Positions 1 to 12,300 of a stretch of DNA of 64,000 nucleotides are shown here, in pieces (within the stretch, counting starts at the first letter, position 1; each line of letters opens with the position of its first letter). The DNA comes from Bactrocera neohumeralis (taxonomy: Eukaryota > Arthropoda > Insecta > Diptera > Tephritidae), in contig NC_065921.1 of the NCBI RefSeq assembly GCF_024586455.1, positions 434,001 to 498,000 of the forward strand, written 5' to 3'. Made by a program: the position numbers and the translations under genes. A model generated the notes under the pieces. That model was not told the origin of the DNA and ran no database searches. It saw nothing but the letters and a program-made list of their open reading frames with translations.

Positions 1-1010
1 TAACAACCCCTTTTCCAGGTAAAAATATCTCTTGGTACCTGAAAAGAGTGAAGGCGGGTCATTACTTCCCATAGGTCGGTCGACTTTATACCATATTCAT
101 ACATACATACATATATGCACTTACTTATGTATATACATATGTACATTCAGTATATATTCAGTATGGATTAAAATACTATATTATTAACTTATATAAGCGT
201 ACATTTGTATGTTCATAAATATATAACATACATACATGTATATCAATAGTTGTTTAACTTTTCATGAAAAATTGTATCAGCTCGTTGAATTTGGCATAGT
301 TTGTGACTTTTCTATTTCTTCGAAGTTTTCTTCTTGTTTTCACCATTAAGAAATGAGCACAATGGCGACAACATTTTCCGTTGATCCAACAACACTCACT
401 CTTGTTAATGTGGTTGCTATTACTTACATTATTCATAACCATTTATGTACATACATAAGTATGTATATTGTAGCATAATGTCAACAAAAAGATCAATAAT
501 ATCATGTATGAAAGCAACGAACTGTACAATACAAGATACAATGCGGAACACAATCGAGCTAAAGACAATTTAATTTGCAACAGTAATCGCTGGCACTGCT
601 AACGCTTCAATGTGAATATTGTTGCAACATATAGCTATGCACATTTGTATATCAAAATACACTGATTTGTTATATACATACATACATATGTATGTATTGC
701 AATCACCCCGGTGGACCAGCTTCAAGCGTTTTCCTCTTATTTCTTGGCTTGAGCGTTCCTCTTTGCCTCATATTAATGTGTCATCAATAAAAGTGTAAAC
801 AATGGCGGTGGCACATGTTGCAATAACATCATTGCTGTCGCACACATTAACAATCTGCAGAGGTGCTGTTAATACGAAGTAATTATTTTACAAATGTATC
901 AGCGATTTGTGGCACAACGGCGCTTTTCGTCCCGGCTTTGACAGTTCCACTTTGTGGGCTTTTCTTAGCATTGTTTGTATGTGTGTATATTTATTTTCAG
1001 ACAATGGAAT
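1..1010. other. Intergenic, repeat-rich, no gene recognised
   Basis: AT-rich sequence with several short TACATA-type microsatellite tracts (about 95-250, 440-475 and 670-700). The first 100 bases resemble the internal part of the dispersed repeat described at 26161-27316 (a shared stretch on 'gggtcaatacttccc' and 'gactttata'). A short minus-strand Cys-rich ORF at 254-442 has no recognisable family and no supporting splice context, so it is not called as a gene. Confidence 0.5.
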
Positions 1011-1011
1011 A

Positions 1012-1906
1012 TACTCAGTCCTTTTTTTACGCGATCTCTTTTTACGCTATTTCACTTTAACGCGGTTATTTTTGCAGCGCAAATTGCTTTTTTTACGCGA
1101 ATTTTTCACTTTAACGCGATTGCTTTTTTTCGTTTTTTGCTTGTTTACATATTTTTAAGCGTAATAATTTTTGAATATGTCGGCGCACCCTAATAGTGTG
1201 TGGATATTGGTATGCGTGTGTGAGTGTATGGGTATACAGTTTCGGGTATTTCGTTAAAAGACTAAAGGCCTAACTATAATAAGGTCTTAAGCTTGCAGCA
1301 GAATTGGAAAATTATTTTGTAGCAAATGATACTGATGCCGAACGTGCACGAATTTTTCAAAAAGAATTGAGTCTCTGCATGTTAAGATATAAAGAACTAC
1401 ATCGGAATTTATTGGGTCCAAAAAGAAGCATTCAAACAAAATTAACTGAATTTATGGTGCCAACTCAGTCGGAGATGCTTAGTCAATCAGAACATCAATC
1501 CATAGTTCTTACTATTGATTGTGGTACAAATTCTAGTGATATCAGTGCCGGCCATCAAAATAAGCGGCTAAGAATAATTTCCACTACGGATAATGACAGG
1601 GATTAAACAGCATTCAACGGTGTTTTCAATAAGTCTACCTATTTTCTATTTTGTTGTCTTTTATATATGGTTTTTGTTTTGTATTTTTTATTTTGTTATG
1701 AATGAATAAATCATAAGTCTGAAATTTGAAACTTATTGTATTGTTTTTGAATATTTTTTTGCGCGTATATTTTGTTATACGCGATATTTTTTATATTCGG
1801 AACCAATTCGTCCGTTAATATTGGAAAACTAACCATTTTTACGCGATTTTTTTTTTACGCGATTAGTGGCAGAACCAAACATCGCGTAAAAAAAGGACTG
1901 AGTGTA
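1012..1906. mobile_element. Non-autonomous pogo/Tigger-type DNA transposon
   Basis: The two ends are inverted repeats: CTCAGTCCTTTTTTTACGCG starts near 1014, and its reverse complement ends near 1903. TA-rich flanks fit a TA target site, although the exact terminal base is ambiguous by 1-2 bp. Further ACGCG-rich subterminal motifs sit inside both ends (about 1045-1125 and 1840-1865). The interior carries a short ORF like the tail of a pogo/Tigger (jerky-type) transposase and an AATAAA near 1703, but no catalytic DDE core. This is therefore a deletion derivative that would need a transposase in trans. Confidence 0.7.
1304..1606 (+). pseudogene. Remnant C-terminal ORF of pogo/Tigger-like transposase
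   Basis: This 100-residue frame lies entirely within the TIR-bounded element. It contains 'KRSIQTKLTEFM', the kind of Lys/Thr-rich tail with a short hydrophobic PIP-like motif often seen near the C-terminus of Tigger/pogo transposases. The DNA-binding HTH domains and DDE core are absent. The family assignment rests on the tail motif plus the element context, so it is only moderately sure. It is probably non-functional as a transposase. Confidence 0.45.
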
Positions 1907-1909
1907 TAC

Positions 1910-2790
1910 TTATTTGCTGCATTTTACTCTTTGCTTTGAACGAAACGAACAGTTTTTCTTAATGGAGCCAATAGAGAGGATAACTGTGAAGCCGTTTTTA
2001 TTTCTTCGAATCTTTTTAACCAGATCAAAATATATAATTATAGATGTTTTGGTTCATTTCATCAAAATCATCCTTTCTTTTTGAAAAATATTTGTTTATT
2101 AAGTTCAAATGTTAGCGATTATAAATTTAATTTTATTGTGGTCAAGTTAAAATTGAATGGATATACATAAACTATTGGACTTCTACCTCAGCAGGCAGGA
2201 TTCATAAGAATTGCAGAGTGCTTAAGTAGTAGTGGCAGGAGTTCTCAATAAACGGTTACTGTACGACACTCACTAGAAAGAAGGGTGATTCATAAGACCC
2301 TGCCGTTTTACTTTTCATATTGACAGTGGCCTAACAACGGTATAAAATATATAGTACATCCATGGAAGGAATATTTACTCTTGAAATGACACTCACACAC
2401 AAACTACTCGTTTAATTTGAATTACGAGCATCTGATCCCAGCAGCAGCTGGCAAAGCATGTGGATCGAAGTCGCCGCCAAGGCAAATTTATTATAAATGT
2501 GTTCTGTCGGCCTTTATGGGTACCGCCAAACTGCCACAAGCCACAAATCGCAAGCCTCAAGCAACAATAACCAAACAACTGTGGCATGCCAAAACCAGCA
2601 AAGTTTATTTATGCATGCATTTTTCAATATCATTCAGGTATATTACAACCAATAACAAATACACGCTCGGACTTTTAATCTGCATCGCATGGATGCAATT
2701 GAACACACTGGCATATTTATTCAAGTGTGTTCATTTCTGATTAGCAGCTACTCCGCACTTATTCGCTACGCAAAGGTGACGCTAAACATA
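1910..2790. other. Intergenic, nothing recognised
   Basis: No ORF with coding character, RNA gene or bounded repeat could be supported. Short frames on both strands around 2393-2740 overlap each other and show no family motif. Confidence 0.4.
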
Positions 2791-2791
2791 G

Positions 2792-3247
2792 CTAAAATAA
2801 AAACACAAAGGATGTGGTAGCAGCAATTGCTCTCAATAAACCCACGGCATCGTCGTTTCTGAAGGAGAGCAGAGAACAGAGGATCAGCGGCGTGTAGTAG
2901 AAGCTGCGCCGGCCACAGTTGACCACAAACCAAACAAATGTTTCAAGCCAAATAGGAACAAGCACGAGAAAAACTCGCTGCTGCATGAGTGCGAAAAGCA
3001 TGGTGAATTGTTGATTGGTTGGCTTGTCGCCGCTAATGTCGATTCTGGACCACAGTCTTCTGAATGGCCAGTTCACTTGGCTCCGTTCGAACTCAAAGTT
3101 ATCTGACAGCGGACTCAGCTGGACATGTGTCAGCAGTTCGCACTGGTAATGTGAATTGCCACTGCCGTTGTACAGAAATCGATAGGGTGTTTCAAAAACG
3201 ACAGTTAAGATAGTGTACAAGTTCAGAGGTAAATAATCGGAACCCAC
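2792..3247 (-). other. Unassigned minus-strand ORF with hydrophobic C-half
   Basis: A 150-codon open frame that opens on a GTG (no ATG until residue 83) after a possible splice acceptor (AG next to 3247). If real it would be a terminal exon rather than a complete gene. The first half has mixed polar sequence. The second half contains a strongly hydrophobic stretch ('VFLVLVPIWLETFVWFVV') that could be a membrane segment. Base composition is more GC-rich and gene-like than the flanks. I do not recognise a family. It could equally be a chance frame or a decayed exon. Confidence 0.25.
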
Positions 3248-3249
3248 TC

Positions 3250-4674
3250 AGACTTATATCCAAATAATCGCTTTTCATATGATTTTTGCAATAATAATAT
3301 TAACAGACTACCATTACCTGCATTACATATACAAATAAAAAGTTGCCAAAGTTGGGCAGGTGAAGGGATTCTCATTCTATTCACACACTTCATTTATTGA
3401 TAAGACAACCAACAAAAACACACTCCACCTAAACATTCGGATGTAGCCACCGTAAAGTCACCATCAAATACCCATCTTATTTGGAGACCCTGTATTATTC
3501 TATTGGTTGGTATGTTGGTTAAACGGTTTGTTGAATTGAAATTGCGCCCACCACCACGGTGAGATCAAAAACCGTAGGATGTACCATTCTAGCTTATAAA
3601 TAAATGTACTCTGGTTGCATACAAGCGAGTATTTGAATAACTGAATACTGAAATTGCAACCTAGTTAAATGTGCGGTATTGCAAGTTGCGGTGTCCTGTC
3701 GCCGTCAATGTTGCGCCGGTGATTGCTTGCGGACATCATAGCGGCACTGCCAGCCACATAACTGTGTGTTGCTACGCCTCACGTAACATGTATGACGTCA
3801 ATGTTCCATAGTATAACATCCCTGCGGCACAGCTTAAACGGGTTTACAAAGCAACATCTGCTCGTGCGTTCAAGTGCATAACATTATCGATCGAATTGAA
3901 CCAGTTAAAGTAATCTTTATGCAACTCATTAAAATAGCGGTAAGAATGAATATCTCTCTATTGGAGGCGGAAAGCCAAATGTCATATGCATGTGTACTTT
4001 CGTGGACTAGTGTCGGATGCCTATAACTGTTTATTGAAGCGAAAATTTGACAGCTGCGTTGTTGCAGCTTCTACCAATAAAGTGGGGTTTATTAATTGTT
4101 AATATTTAACCATCATTTCTATTCATTTTGTAAATAACTCCGCATTTGGAACATTACATTCAGTAGTTGGCCACTAACGATGAACAAATATATTCGGCAC
4201 ACGAGTAAAGCCGGGTATTTTACGTTAATTTAATTTTGGTAAGACAACTTTCACAATGGCCGGAAACCGGAAGTTCAAAAATTCTTATATTAGGTATATT
4301 GGGGCTAGGGAAAATATTGACCCATTTTACAAGGGCATACTATTATCAGGAAAGTATTCTCTCCGAATTTTAAGAAGTGCCGTTTTCTTCGATATTTTGT
4401 GCGGCTGTCAAAGGTCCGATTCAAGCAATATTTGTACTTAATTTCACCAAGATATCTCAATTTCAAACTTAAGACATGACAGGACGGACAAATCCTGTCT
4501 TCATCCTGATTATAGGTATTAGCGTATCTGCAATAAAAGCATAAAAGTAAAAGACAGAGATATTCCATCGCCTTTAAACTCTGAAACCCTGAAAGAAGTT
4601 GCAAGGGACTATTTGTAATTGGATCAGTAAATATACAGGACTTCTCATTTGTTACAACCTCATATATTATACTG
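3250..4674. other. Intergenic with a dispersed repeat fragment
   Basis: No gene is supported. The stretch at about 4290-4460 resembles 58995-59100 (shared pattern 'ctaggga...acaagggcatactattatcaggaaa' against 'ctaggag...acaagggtatattgttgtcaggaaaa'), so it is a fragment of a dispersed repeat. The small ORFs over it, one on each strand, are best explained as repeat-derived. Confidence 0.45.
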
Positions 4675-4680
4675 TTTATT
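4675..4680 (-). terminator. Candidate poly(A) signal of the odorant receptor
   Basis: AATAAA on the minus strand, about 110 bp beyond the receptor stop codon. Assigned by position and hexamer only. Confidence 0.4.
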
Positions 4681-4788
4681 TCATATAAATTGCACTTAGA
4701 ACATATATTTTAATCACTCATAGTGCGCAGCAAAGCAAAGTAAGAATATGATGTGCTCAAGATCTGGAAATATTCAAATACATTCAAA

Positions 4789-6746
4789 TTACAGTTGCGC
4801 ATTCCGAAATAATATCGTTCGAGCACTCCTTACGCTAGTAAATGACGCGAATGTGAAACCAAAAAGTGGCTTTGCACGGAACTCCAAAGGTTTCTGAGCA
4901 CGTTTAATAATGAACATTAATTGTCGCTGCAGAAGAGGTGAATGCTCATACCATGCACGTATCTCATAGGCCGCAGTAGCTACTTCCATGGACTAACCAT
5001 GCATATATTAAGATAAACATTTAGTCTCTGCAATAAATTCAATTTAACTTACATCGTAATAAGTCCTATTACCCATCCAGCACCAATATAATAGTTGCAT
5101 AAAGGCGGAGAACATGTATGTCTGAAATTTCATGGCGACCATTGGCTTATCCTGCGCCAACAGGGCTTCAAAGGCCGTGAGGCATATCATGAAAGTGCTG
5201 GCGCCCATTTGCGAAACATAGTTCCAATAAAACGTCTGATTGATTCGGTTCATTAAACTGTAACAGAAAATATCACAAATATTTAGAGTTTGAACTAATG
5301 ATTCGAACATACCCAATAATTTTTTGATGGAATTCAACCGCCTCTCGTAACTCCCTCCACGCAACTGCTTCGGAAGTTGAGCTGCTAGCACCAGCAGCGA
5401 CGATTCCCAAATGTCGAATATTTTCGCACAATATGCGTAAATTCAATGTTGTCTGGTTAAAGGAGTTGCCACCTAGCGAATCCATCACTACAATGGCCAC
5501 CAACATGTATAGTGTACAAAAACATTGAAAAAAGTAAACGCAGACAAAAGCAATTGGATGTTCATCCGGATCATTTAATCCAAAAGGAAATTTACATCGA
5601 AAGGGAAGTGTTTGTTGTGAGAGTAGCGGTTGTAGGCTCATAGCTGCAAAAAGCAATAGGCTGAGAATGTAAAAACCAGAGAAGAAACACATTTCACCGA
5701 AAAAGAAGCTTCTTTGCCACTGAACGATGCGTCGGTTTCGAGGACCCTCACTTAATTCCCTAGCATGTTTAATATGAAGGGCATCGAATTCATTAATTAT
5801 GATATCGGTGTCAACATTTCCCATGCGGAAGAGTATCATTTTGAAAAATATCAAATAAAGCTGAAAGCATAAATTAAATTAACGGTTTCCTCTTATGGAC
5901 AGTGGGAAGTTGTATTAAATAATAACGCCTAAAATGGAATAATGTCGCGATCCGAATGACGTGCGTCGTTTATCACGATTCTACCAGCTTCTATACACCT
6001 TTGTAACCAGTATTCACCTAAAATCCTGGATGATCTAATGAAACTCTTTCAACAGTGCACAAATCGCTCTATCAGTCACGTTACCACGTTTCTTGTAGCT
6101 CTGCAATACTGTTGGACAAGTTTTCATTGCCAAAAGTTCACTGGTTGGTTTATATAATATCGCTATCTAAAATGATCTTAGCGGTAATGTGAATATATTG
6201 TGGATATTGTGCATTATGAAATTTGTTTTGCTTACGAGGAGCGATCCGTAGCGCATGTAAAGGTACCTGTAATAGTATACTTACACCCAAAACCACCACC
6301 AAATCCTCTCCCAACAAAACAAAGTCACTGCTAGCCTCATATAGATCGCAAATGATTGTTGCCATAAAAAAGCTAAAAAGCACCATAATCAGTAGATTAT
6401 AGAAATAGTACAGTTGGTTCTCCGCAGCGCGTTTTGCCGGCCAAAGTCCAAGTAAACTGTAAAAATAATGCGAAGGAATAGAAGCAATTAGACAGCTGCC
6501 ATTGCCTGCAAGCTCTTCCACTTCGAGTTCTTACCGTATATAAGATCGAAAATAAAACAAACAAGTATGGGGAGGCTGAACGGCTTCACCACATCGTAAC
6601 ATCTCCTTCAACACGCGGTACGGCGCCAAAATGGTCTGCAACTTGCTTGTGGTATGTTTTAAATAAGTATAGCTGTGGTTGGTCAGATAAGAATTATGAC
6701 TGGCAATGGTGTTGCTGATGGTTGCTTTGCTTGAGCGCGAGATCAT
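4789..6746 (-). CDS. Or47b: Odorant receptor, Or47b-like
   Basis: Insect seven-transmembrane odorant receptor, expected to form a ligand-gated channel with Orco in olfactory neuron dendrites. Exons by eye (minus): 6746-6535, 6456-6285, 5860-5313, 5257-5053 and 4992-4789. All use GT-AG and total 447 codons with stop (446 aa), slightly longer than the usual 400. The family signature is clear: conserved 'LQPLL...LPF' then 'HP' in the middle, 'LNLRILCENIRHLG', 'FHQKII' before TM5-6, and a C-terminal 'AYEIRAWY' then 'RAQKPLEFRAKPLFGFTF'. The residue pattern matches Drosophila Or47b as I remember it along the whole length. The start is the first ATG of exon 1, whose 'LFYFRSYIRLLGLWP' matches the usual receptor N-terminus. 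The closest alternative is another Or of the same subfamily. In Drosophila, Or47b neurons detect fly-produced cuticular odours that promote courtship. Confidence 0.82.
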
Positions 6747-6749
6747 CGT

Positions 6750-8320
6750 GAATGCGCTTGCGGCTGTTATCAGCAGTTAATAAAACACTTTGCGGTGGCC
6801 AGTTGGCGGTGGCGATTTGCTAATCGGCCCAAATAATACAGCTAGGTAGACGAGCGAATATCCGTCACCACACATATACGCATATATGTATGTACTGTAA
6901 CCAACAGGTTCATCCTGGTTGTTTACTCGCCTTTTATACCGCATTCTAATGGAATCATTTCGCTTACATTTGCCATGCGTAATTTACCGAGGTAACGACC
7001 ATAAATTAGCATAAATATTTCGTTGCATGCCGCGTGCCGCATGCCACATGCCGAACGTTACATGTCAATTAGTGAATGTACACCTGCAGTTTCAGCACTG
7101 AATTCATAATGAGGATGGTAGGTGGCCACTATGCAGCTAAACTAGTCAGTGAACTTACATATACATACATATATACATATGCAAGAGAAACTGCATGAAT
7201 GTTTATAGATAGGAGCAGGTCCTATATCTAATTGAGAGTAAATCGCCTTTCACATCAATCTCTCTCATCACATCTCGTTTCCTAAAATGTTTAATCTGCT
7301 TGCCATTTTCGACTTTTGATAGGACTGACTATATACATACATACTTATATCAACTATATTTTATTGGTATTCTGTTTGTTGATATTCTTTTCTGTAATGA
7401 AACGAATGTTATCTGCTTTCAAAGAACACTTTTTCCATGCCTTTACTTATGCGATGGCTTTGCCTCAGGTTTATTGTCGGTATCCACATCGGATTACATT
7501 CTTCGGAAATTAAATGAATTTAAAGAGTCTTCAATTGTTATTCCATCACATAACTATTATTATTTCGCTGACTAGTACTCAAAACTTTGTTACAAATGGA
7601 CCTAGTTATACATATGTATGCATATGTGGTACCTACGTACATATGTATATACTTCCATGGTTATTGCATTTCAGTATTAAAGCGATTGAAAAACTAAACG
7701 TATCTATTTTCAAGGAAATATTTGCAAGGCTACTATTATAGAATTATAGACTATATTGAATATGAAGAATTTTTAGTGCTCGTATATTAGACGAACTGGA
7801 AAAAATAGCAATTGAATAGTGTTATGGTAAAACAGTATGATTGTTTTGTACTCTGAAGTAATTACTCTGTTGGGCACAGCAAAACTTTAACGACGAACGA
7901 ATATTTGAAACACAATGGGTCAGAGAAACGCCCATCACAATCATAAAGTTGAATTAGACAAACTCAAAAACAAAAAATCCACCCAACCGCATTAGGGTGT
8001 AATTTTATATTATGAATTCAGTTTCAAGAAGTGGAACAATTAAAAGCATTGGACACATTTTCTGAAAAGTGGAATATGTAGTAGGAACCTTCTTTGATAA
8101 ATTTAAAGAGGAAAGCAATCGAGTATTACGCTTAGGATGGACGTATGTGTAAATGGGGAAAAACCAAAAGGCTCGGCTTTCAGAGTCCACTTCGCAGGCA
8201 CCCCTAAGTGAGCATAAAACAACAAATGTTCATCACTCTTCATATTTACACTGGCAATATACTTAGAGCCTAAATTGTACTAAATTCAAACTGAGCTAAA
8301 ACCAATGAGTAATACCACAA
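6750..8320. other. Intergenic upstream of the receptor
   Basis: Probably contains the odorant receptor promoter and 5' UTR (minus strand) just above 6746. No core promoter element could be placed with confidence. The rest is AT-rich, with TACATA-type microsatellites (about 7150-7185, 7330-7345 and 7610-7655). No further gene is supported. Confidence 0.4.
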
Positions 8321-8324
8321 CAAT

Positions 8325-9388
8325 ATATTTATAACAAAGTTGCTAAGGAGAGTATTATAGTTTTGTTCACATAACGGTTGTTTGTAAGTCCTAAAACTAA
8401 AAGAGTCAGATATAGGTTTATATATACCAAAGTGATGAGGGTGACGAGTAGAGTTGAAATCCGGATGTCTGTCTGTCCGTCGGTCCGTTCGCCCGTGCAA
8501 GCTGTAAGTTGAGTAAAAATTGAGATATCATGATGAAACTTGGTACACGTATTTCTTGGCTCCATAAGAAGGTTAAGTTCGAAGATGGGCAAAATCGGCC
8601 TACTGTCACGCTCACAAAATGGCGAAAACCGAAAACTTATAAAATGTCATAACTAAGCCATAAATAAAGAAATTAAAGTAAAATTTGACACCTAGGATCG
8701 CATTAGGGAGGGGCATATTTGGACGTAATTTTTTTGGAAAAGTGGGCGTGGCTCCGCCCCCTACTAAGTTTTTTGTACATATCTCGGAAACTACTATAGC
8801 TATGTCAACCAAACTCTACAGAGTCGTTTTCTTCAGGCATTTCCATATACATTTCAAAAATGGAAGAAATCGGATAATAACCACGCCCACCTCCCCTACA
8901 AAGGTTATGTTGAAAATCACTAAAAGTGCGTTAACCGACTAACAAAAAACGTCAGAAACACTAAATTCTACGGAAGAAATGGCATAAGGAAGCTGCACCC
9001 AGGCTTTTTTTAAAAATTGAAAATGGGCGTGGCGTCGCCCACTTATGGACCAAAAGCCATATCCCAGGAACTACTTCACCGATTTCAATGAAATTCGGTA
9101 CATAATATTTTCTTAACACCCTGATGACATGTACGAAATATGGGTGAAATCGGTTCACAACCACGCCTTCTTCCAATATAACGCTATTTTGAATTCCATC
9201 TGATGCCTTTCCTGTATAATACGAGTATATACATTAGGAACCAATGATGATAGCGGAATAAAACTTTGCAAAAATACGGTATTTGAAAAATATGTAAATG
9301 ACGTATAATGACATCTCGATTATCACTTTATCATGCGAGAGTATAAAATGTTCGGTGACACCCGAACGTAGCCCTTCCTTACTTGTTT
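8325..9388 (+). repeat. Dispersed about 1.06-kb fly repeat, near full length
   Basis: It begins near 'aacaaagttgctaaggagagta', carries a (G/C)TCTGTCTGTCCGTC-type tract at about 8466-8490 and blocks of 'gaaacttggtacacg', 'gggcgtgg' and 'cacgcccac'. It ends with 'tataaaatgttcggtgacacccgaacgtagcccttccttacttg'. The same modules recur in order at seven or more other places in this window, which shows it is a dispersed element. It has no coding capacity. I recognise the terminal motif as common in acalyptrate fly genomes but do not assign a transposon superfamily. Confidence 0.8.
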
Positions 9389-9389
9389 C

Positions 9390-12300
9390 AACTGCATTAC
9401 AACATTATAATAAAAACTACAAATGATGTTCCAGTTTAATGTGGTAATTGGGTAAATCAAATTATGTGTTTGAATTAAAAGTTCATCTTAGTGTGGCGTT
9501 AACGGGTGTTTGAGGCTTGTATTGCCAAAGTAAAAGTATCATTACTAACAACACAAAAAATGCGATCACAATTACTGTTACATCAGTGCTGATCATATCA
9601 AAAGGCAATTTACGAGCAGTAGAAATATTGAAAATAAAGATAACATTAACAATACATATTCATACTTCAAATCGTAAGCTTAGCCGTTAAATGCCAACGC
9701 AATAACCAGCCAGACAGCGTTCTTATCAGCAACACCCGCTACGAACAACTGTTACGGGTCTCCATCATGTTCTTTGCTGATGGAAGCTGTGCAGGAGTGG
9801 CAAGTTGGACGCACGCGCCAAAGTTGTCAGAAAGCCGCTAAGTAACCACTACCGCTGATCTTATTCGCCTGTCCAAAGCGATTTATTGCAATCTTTCTTG
9901 ACTTCGGCAAGTGCGGGCCGCAAGATGATCGCGGAGCGAACATTGCATTATGCCCCACAAAGCCTCAAACTGATACGCCTTGTAAATTACCAACAATATG
10001 TGGCAAGAATTGAAATGTGTATGGCGCTGTTTCTCTGCATTCACAGTCACCACAATTAGCCAAATACGCAATGCAATAATACATGTAGAGCACCACAGGC
10101 AACAAGTCGTAGCATATGTACATACATACATATGTGCATAGCCATACGTATGTACATAGCCATATGTACATATGTACAGCATATAATACCACGAATATGG
10201 TTGTGGTAAAAGCAGATGCACGTGCCACAGAGTTAAAAAACAAGTACTACTTGAACGGAAGTCATGTTGGCTTAATAGCCAGCTGATGTAGGATTGTGAG
10301 ACACGGCAAATTTAGATTTTCATCCTCGTCTTCTAAATATTGTCGTAGTCACTGGAGGCTGACACAATCCACAAAGTGAGTGGAATTACCAGTTTTGGAT
10401 AGTTAGCTTTTCAAAAATAAACACATATGAAGAGTGATTCTGCAGCGCAGTCTTCTAAACAGGGTTAAGGTTCCGTTAACAAGAATGCTTCCGTTATCTC
10501 CATATTTTTGGTACGGGAATTTTAAAGTAATCTACATGAGGAGAACAAATGATGTATAGCTCTTGACAAGAGCGTCATCATTCCTATTTCTCGATGCATA
10601 ATATTACTGATCGCAAAATGACGAAAGTTCAATGCCCTTCACTTTGTCGAATGGCCGAATGTTATGAAATACCCGAATTTAAACAAATTCATATAAATAC
10701 AAGTATTCGTTTATTGAAGTAACGTGCTATTCGCTTGGTTTGCTTTTTATAAAAGCACATTATTAGTTCATTATTTGTTATATCCACACATACAGACATC
10801 AACTTTAGTGATGATCTAATATGTCACGCAAAAATCAAGTACATATCCGTTTACAAATATTTCACTGGATTCGAGGATATTAGATTAAATACCAGTGAAT
10901 CTACTTGACGGTATAATTAAAACGTGTCGTCCTTGACCAATTCGTTAAGGCTGAAATTGTAATGGCAACCTTCACTTACTTCTACAATTCAGCATATAGT
11001 ACATATATATGTACATATGTATGTACGTAACACATCCTTTAGAATCCAAATGGCCAAAGCAACATGCAGCAAAATTAAAAAGCTCAACTTGTTTCGTAAA
11101 AATCTCAAGAGCCAGTAAATCTACAACAACAACCTTTTCAGTTGGTTTGCATATCTTATGCGCACACGCAAATACGCATTCTCGTTCATCCAATGTGCAT
11201 ACATATTTAGATGGATGAATCTACAGGTATATACTTATGTATTTTGGATAATGTTCATATTCTTCCCCTTCCCACTTCGCCATGTGCATATACAAATTCC
11301 GAATGAACCGTTCAGTAAAATGTTGCTAATGGCCCAGGTTTTGTTGTACGGCCACGGCTGCTGCTGCTGCCACATGATTACTGTTGTTGTGCGCCTGAGA
11401 TGGCCAGCGCTGTCCGTTCGACGCTGAGCTTGGCAAATAGCTGCTTTTTTGATTGCCAACACCGTATGATAACAGTTATTGTTGGCAACCTTAAAGCTAA
11501 TAATACACAAATTTACATACATAAGCACTCTCGCATGGTGCATCCATGCATGAGCCCAATCAACCGTTCACAGCCACTTTCGTAAGCGGCACCTTCAATT
11601 TACTTGTATACATATCCACTGCAGCGTAGACGACTATTTTCTCGTTCTTTCTTTCGCTTGTGGACCCCTTATTCAATACTTCGACATTCAATGGTATTAT
11701 GCAAAAATGTGTGCGCACGCACGCCTATTTTATGGAAGTCGCGAGGCAACATTCTCTTTTTTGGTGTGTTGCATATTGATGTTAACCAATAAGAAAAATA
11801 CACAGCTACCACAGGGCACGTTCTTGAAACGTCGTGAACCTGGAAGTTCTGCTCTGGATGACTTATATTTGAAAAAGAAACTGTAGTTATATCATATAGT
11901 ACTATTTTTATAGAAAATTTCAAAAGAAAATATTTCATCGATCTTGGCCTGCAAAATTAGATTTTTGATCAGATCGAAAAATCGAGAGGTCATTATATGT
12001 AGAATTATATACAAAAGAGGCAAAAAAAAAAATCATGACGATCGATTCTTTTGCATTTCAGTTATCACTGTAGCAAATTCGAAAAGTTCTGTTTCGAGGA
12101 AAACGCATTTAAATCTACATGTTGAATTGGAGGCTTTTCTCATAGAAAAAATCATTTTGAATAATCATTTATTTCATATTCATTTCGTATTTTTATAGTT
12201 AGTGTATGTAAAATACGTTGGCCTAGCAAAATTTAAATGTTCAGACAATGTATTCAAATTAAAGAAAAAATGTACAGCATAAATAAAATATATTTCGCAC

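Noticed and set aside
6150..6290. Read-through of receptor exon 2 into the following intron as coding
   Set aside because: Aligning with Or47b-type receptors requires splicing at GTAAGT next to 6285; the extension adds residues without counterpart.
8270..9176. Several overlapping ORFs on both strands
   Set aside because: All lie within the dispersed 1.06-kb repeat and change frame between its copies; no family motif.
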